Source: Lentisphaeria bacterium
Lineage (GTDB): Bacteria; Verrucomicrobiota; Lentisphaeria; Victivallales; UBA1829
Direction: 5' to 3'
Assembly: GCA_017646015.1 (NCBI GenBank)
Contig: JAGCNI010000054.1
Coordinates: 1 to 59,589 of the forward strand
Length of the DNA stretch: 59,589 nt
The translations under genes and the position numbers were made by a program. The notes under the pieces are model-generated. The model was not told where the DNA came from. It was given only the letters and a program-made list of their open reading frames with translations, and did no database searches. This document shows, piece by piece, positions 59,130 to 59,589 of the stretch. Within the stretch, counting starts at the first letter, position 1. Each line of letters starts with the position of its first letter.

Positions 59130-59589
59130 ATGGATCAGGAAAAAAAATCAAAAATCAAACGTATTCTTTTTACAACACTCCGTCTTGTGATCGCTTTTGC
59201 TCTGTTGGGCTGGCTGATCATGCGGATCAGAATTGATAAACTTCAGGAACTTGACCTTACCAATATCCTGATAAGCCTTGCGGCTGCGATTCTGTTGATG
59301 AGTCTGCAAGTCAGCAGCGGAGCATGGCGTTGGAAACTCCTGTTGGGTGCACAGGGAATCGATATGCCGCTGCACAGAGCAATTCTTCTCTCCTTTCAGG
59401 GAACTGCATTTTCTCTTTTCATGCCCGGCGGCGCATTGGGCGGTGATGTGATCAAAGCGGCGATCCTGGCAGCAGAAACAAAATCCGGCAAACGGGTCGA
59501 GGGAATCACAACTGTCGCTCTCGACCGTCTGATCGGAATGTCGGCTCTGTTCATTCTTGTATTGATCATTGCTCTGGTCGGATTCCGGA
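59130..59589 (+). CDS. UPF0104/AglD-like membrane protein (partial)
   Basis: The 3' end is cut by the window edge; 153 residues are visible. A basic N-terminus is followed by helices such as LRLVIAFALLGWLIMRI and ISLAAAILLMSLQVSSG, then SGAWRWKLLLGAQG and FSLFMPGGALGGDVIKAAIL, which is the signature of the lysylphosphatidylglycerol-synthase-TM/UPF0104 family. Members are flippase-like membrane proteins associated with lipid or glycan modification. It might belong to the cluster as a lipid transporter, but the 96-bp gap with inverted repeats makes that uncertain. Confidence 0.82.
   Translation, partial: MDQEKKSKIKRILFTTLRLVIAFALLGWLIMRIRIDKLQELDLTNILISLAAAILLMSLQVSSGAWRWKLLLGAQGIDMPLHRAILLSFQGTAFSLFMPGGALGGDVIKAAILAAETKSGKRVEGITTVALDRLIGMSALFILVLIIALVGFR

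Noticed and set aside
1-59589. CRISPR array, prophage, insertion sequence or integrase
   Set aside because: No regularly spaced repeats, transposase, integrase or phage structural genes were recognised. The only clear long repeats are the 66-67 bp pair and the 22-bp tandem unit.
35542-59589. Classical carotenoid pathway suggested by the CrtI-like flavoprotein
   Set aside because: No phytoene synthase (CrtB), prenyl synthase or cyclase gene is present; the neighbours are all polyketide or fatty-acid type enzymes.

Overview
The window looks like part of a chromosome from an anaerobic, probably gut-associated member of the PVC bacteria, most likely Lentisphaerota (Victivallis-like). That placement is inferred from gene content: a Tat-exported DUF1501 protein, a DUF1559-type pseudopilin, ThuA and Gfo/Idh sugar genes beside an AraC regulator, alginate-type O-acetylation genes, LolA/MMPL outer-envelope functions and a ferredoxin-thioredoxin-reductase-like protein. 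No rRNA gene is present to confirm it. Genes are dense, Shine-Dalgarno sequences are GGAG/AAAGG-like, and many promoters resemble sigma-70 sites (TTGAAA or TTGACA, 16-17 bp, TATATT).

Region 1 (1-6.5 kb) is carbohydrate utilisation: a truncated esterase, a Gfo/Idh oxidoreductase with a ThuA-like protein, a divergent AraC regulator and a beta-propeller glycosidase-like protein. Region 2 (6.5-13.2 kb) is an O-acetylation cassette with one MBOAT acyltransferase and three AlgJ/AlgX-like SGNH proteins. The cassette and its promoter lie between two nearly identical 66-67 bp direct repeats, each containing a terminator hairpin. Region 3 (13.2-22.5 kb) is lipid and envelope housekeeping: two Asp23 proteins with a membrane anchor, accC, accB, aroQ and a three-domain LplT-PlsC-Aas protein, facing a medium-chain acyl-CoA synthetase. 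Region 4 (22.6-29.8 kb) holds a NifX-like/FTR-like/thioredoxin operon, a secreted serpin, a DMT transporter, an MBL hydrolase, tRNA-Gly(GCC), a DUF1501 protein and an M28 peptidase. Region 5 (29.9-35.2 kb) holds a MATE exporter and an operon with a pseudopilin, a BtuF-like lipoprotein, a radical SAM protein and a BtuC/BtuD-like permease and ATPase.

Region 6 (35.5 kb to the window end) is the most striking part: a single-strand operon of at least 23 genes for an unusual type II polyketide or fatty-acid-like product. It resembles aryl polyene clusters, with ketosynthases, half-size ketosynthase-like partners, two ACPs, a ketoreductase, ApeI- and ApeP-like dehydratases, a thioesterase, two adenylate-forming ligases, LolA, an MMPL exporter, a glycosyltransferase and an LpxL-like acyltransferase. 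It also carries a CrtI-like flavoprotein and a cobalamin-binding-type radical SAM enzyme, a combination discussed for ladderane-type lipids. Several proteins have odd architectures: a radical-SAM-like/SPASM protein without the SAM-cluster cysteines fused to a dehydratase, an MMPL transporter fused to a lipoprotein domain across an internal lipobox, and two separate half-ketosynthases. Twelve junctions are four-base ATGA overlaps. No ammonia-lyase or other recognisable aryl-starter gene is present, so the product is unknown. My inference is an exported, glycosylated or acylated polyene-type lipid made by a variant pathway; the upstream corrinoid-type importer could supply the radical SAM enzyme.

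All functional calls come from reading translated sequence and motifs; no database search was run.
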